32,929 nt of DNA, taken from IMG/VR virus record IMGVR_UViG_3300035698_023555, positions 1-32,929 of that record; one strand, 5' to 3'. Below, piece by piece: positions 31,300-32,929 of the stretch; positions within the stretch are counted from its first letter, which is position 1; each line of letters opens with the position of its first letter. This DNA comes from a virus. The position numbers were made by a program, and so were the translations under genes. The notes beneath the pieces are model-generated. The model ran no database searches, was not told the origin of the DNA, and saw only the letters and a list, made by a program, of their open reading frames with translations.

Positions 31300-31539
31300 T
31301 TATGCTGCTCCGCTACCAGTAGGTACTGTGGTCTCTGGAATATCTTCTATTATTTCTCATTGTAATATATTATTTTTTGATGGTGCTAAATTATAATAAG
31401 ACTCTATATAATTATTTATACCATCGTATATATGTAACTCTATTCTGTCTTTAGATAGATCTAAGGTTTCTATTGTTTCTATTCCTGTTATAGTTAACAA
31501 TTCTCTATCTTTATCTGTAATTATTTTATTTACTTCCAT
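31300..31539 (-). CDS. Small structural-operon protein of unknown function, 79 aa
   Basis: Not recognised. MEVNKIITDKDRELLTITGI start, then a beta-prone RIELHIYDGINNYIESYYNL. It ends TVPTGSGAA just beyond a TGA-coded Trp (LQWEII). Ribosome site AAGGAAACC is 10-11 bases from the ATG; stop TAA. The gene lies between the FN3 protein and the 1171-aa tail protein, with short gaps on both sides, so it is probably a small tail or baseplate component. Confidence 0.72.
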
Positions 31540-31570
31540 CTAATTGGTTTCCTTTAATTTTAACATATTT

Positions 31571-32929
31571 CTATGCTGGGCCAATGAAAGTATATTGTGG
31601 CGATCAATCACTGGATCCATAGTTATTATGCGCCCTCACTTTTCAATGATATGTGACTTCTGGATGTATTATTACACTGTCTTGAGTATAGTCCATGTGT
31701 AGAGATGTTTCAACAAATCCTTCTTCTGGATATGAATCCACAATCATCTCTATTTCATAGAAGTCATTTGGGTCGGGTGACGATCCGAATCATGTGAAAG
31801 TTATATCATAAGGATTTCCATTCATAAATTCTGGAAGTATCCCCCCATTATAGTATAAAGATCCTAATATAATAATCACATTTAGATACGGTGTTCGAGG
31901 AAGTTCTTCACAAAGTGTAAAGGTTCCATTACTCTCATCAAATTCATTTAGATCGTCAGTTTCAGATATTCTAATTTTGAACTTATCGCCGCTACCAAAA
32001 TTATATACTGTATTGTCTAAAATCTGTCAATTATAATAACCCTCGTTAGAAATGTCATTAGCAATATTCAAAATTGGTTCAGTAGAACCTGTATCATAAA
32101 GATCTATATTAACATGTGAACTCCCGCTCCCCGCTAGCGACCAAATTATCCTGTAGGAATCTACAGCATTTATATCTATTTTTGTTGTTGGATCAGGTTG
32201 TTGGATGAATATATTTTCAGAAGTATGCCCATACATTTTTTCTAATTTAATATTATCATATTCTACTCATTGACCAGATATTCCTGCATCCGTCGTCCCT
32301 GGATATAATTTTATTCTCAAATGAGTATCATTATGATTTTGATTAAATTCTGGAATAATTAATCTGAGTCCGGTGGATGCGATATCGGACCATTCTTTAT
32401 TTGTTGAGGGTAGTGTAATAGAATTACTTCAAATATATGTTTCACCATCTTCATGTCTAGGATCATCAAATCCTATCAAAACCTGATTAGAATCATCCGA
32501 AGTTCTATATCTCCCTGATACTTTGAGGGGTTGATAAGCATTAACAGCTATCGATTGAGAAGTATATATCATACCAGGATGTTCGCCCAAATTTGAATTA
32601 CGAATTAATTTAACAGCATTTCCTTCAGTTTCCCCGGCCACTTGTATTACTTGAATAGGAGTTGTTCCTTCACCATTATAAATCGATCAATCTTCTAAAT
32701 TTCCATTTACTCATAAATCTAAATTAGAGTTCAATATATTTAAGAAGTCCCCTAGTGGAGTATCACCTGCCGATAATATATTGTTTAAGTTTTCATTATC
32801 TACAACTAGTGAAGCACTTTCAATCAATATTATATTATAGTTCGTCAAAAGATTGTTATAATCAATTGACATAGACTCGTATTGTTCTCTCCATGTGTCT
32901 CTTTCAATTACTAGTGAAGCACTTTCAAT
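31571..32929 (-). CDS. Fibronectin III/carbohydrate-binding-like tail protein, 3' part (at least 452 aa)
   Basis: The gene enters from the right edge and ends at TAG. The visible N-terminal part is helical with a repeated IESASLV motif. A jelly-roll-like module starts LWVNGNLEDWSIYNGEG, typical of carbohydrate-binding modules in phage fibres. The C-terminal ~100 residues form a fibronectin III domain ending YHWKVRAHNNYGSSDWSP, in which both signature Trp are TGA codons. That is some of the clearest evidence for the alternative code. It probably decorates the tail or binds host glycans. The true start and full length lie outside the window. Confidence 0.85.
32805..32929 (-). repeat. 20-bp direct repeat, 105-bp period, coding for a coiled-coil-like segment
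   Basis: Plus-strand actagtgaagcactttcaat occurs exactly at 32805-32824 and again at 32910-32929, the window edge. It encodes IESASLV twice, 35 residues apart, which is five heptads. Further copies may continue outside the window. Confidence 0.85.

Noticed and set aside
103-31573. TAG or TAA recoding
   Set aside because: Eight genes end at TAG and thirteen at TAA with the next ribosome site or start immediately after. I found neither codon inside a recognisable domain.

Overview
The window is part of a tailed-phage genome, most likely a large T4-superfamily-like (myovirus-type) phage. Every supported gene lies on the minus strand, so gene order runs from high to low coordinates. The DNA is AT-rich. 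The genome uses a non-standard code in which TGA encodes tryptophan (as in translation table 4). TGA falls at positions where the families have Trp: both Trp of a fibronectin III signature, the Trp after a nuclease's E-x-K motif, and the IDYxLWNPN motif of a virion protein. TAA and TAG remain stops: of the 21 gene ends in the window, 13 are TAA, 8 are TAG and none is TGA. Read with the standard code, the structural genes break into dozens of fragments.

Layout in transcription order. (1) 32929-27767: the 3' part of a fibronectin III/carbohydrate-binding-like protein, a small protein, and a 1171-aa tail protein with a P2 gpI-like motif, a lectin-like domain and a 57-bp tandem repeat. (2) 27689-24170: a second structural operon with a T4-type virion protein and a duplicated two-gene cassette (structural paralog plus a small protein with an MKxSELKKxIxEE leader), split by a 123-aa gene. 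(3) 24149-18017: a nucleic-acid module with a small gene, a PD-(D/E)xK nuclease, a DnaG-like primase, two small unknowns, a 2H phosphoesterase and a single-chain Mre11-Rad50 (gp47-gp46) fusion. Two sigma70-like promoters lie inside it and a rho-independent terminator closes it. (4) 17906-5469: one giant fibre/adhesin gene of about 4145 aa containing about 50 in-frame TGA codons. (5) 5413-103: a LamG-like protein, a GIY-YIG/NUMOD3 homing endonuclease placed between tail genes, a multi-LamG protein, and a 422-aa adhesin.

The most striking system is at the left edge. The last gene encodes a C-type-lectin/FGE-like protein whose 3' end is the variable repeat of a diversity-generating retroelement (DGR). 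Its template repeat starts downstream of the stop codon and runs off the window. Over 55 aligned bases there are 8 differences, and all 8 are at template adenines of the coding strand. The reverse transcriptase should lie just outside the window to the left.

As a whole, the structural operons appear to build the baseplate and fibres, the DGR diversifies the terminal adhesin, and the central module supplies primase and recombination/nuclease functions. I see no tRNA, release-factor or Trp-tRNA-synthetase gene in the window, so how TGA is decoded is not visible here. The host cannot be named: either a code-4 host, or a standard-code host with phage-encoded recoding. No gap between genes exceeds about 110 bases.
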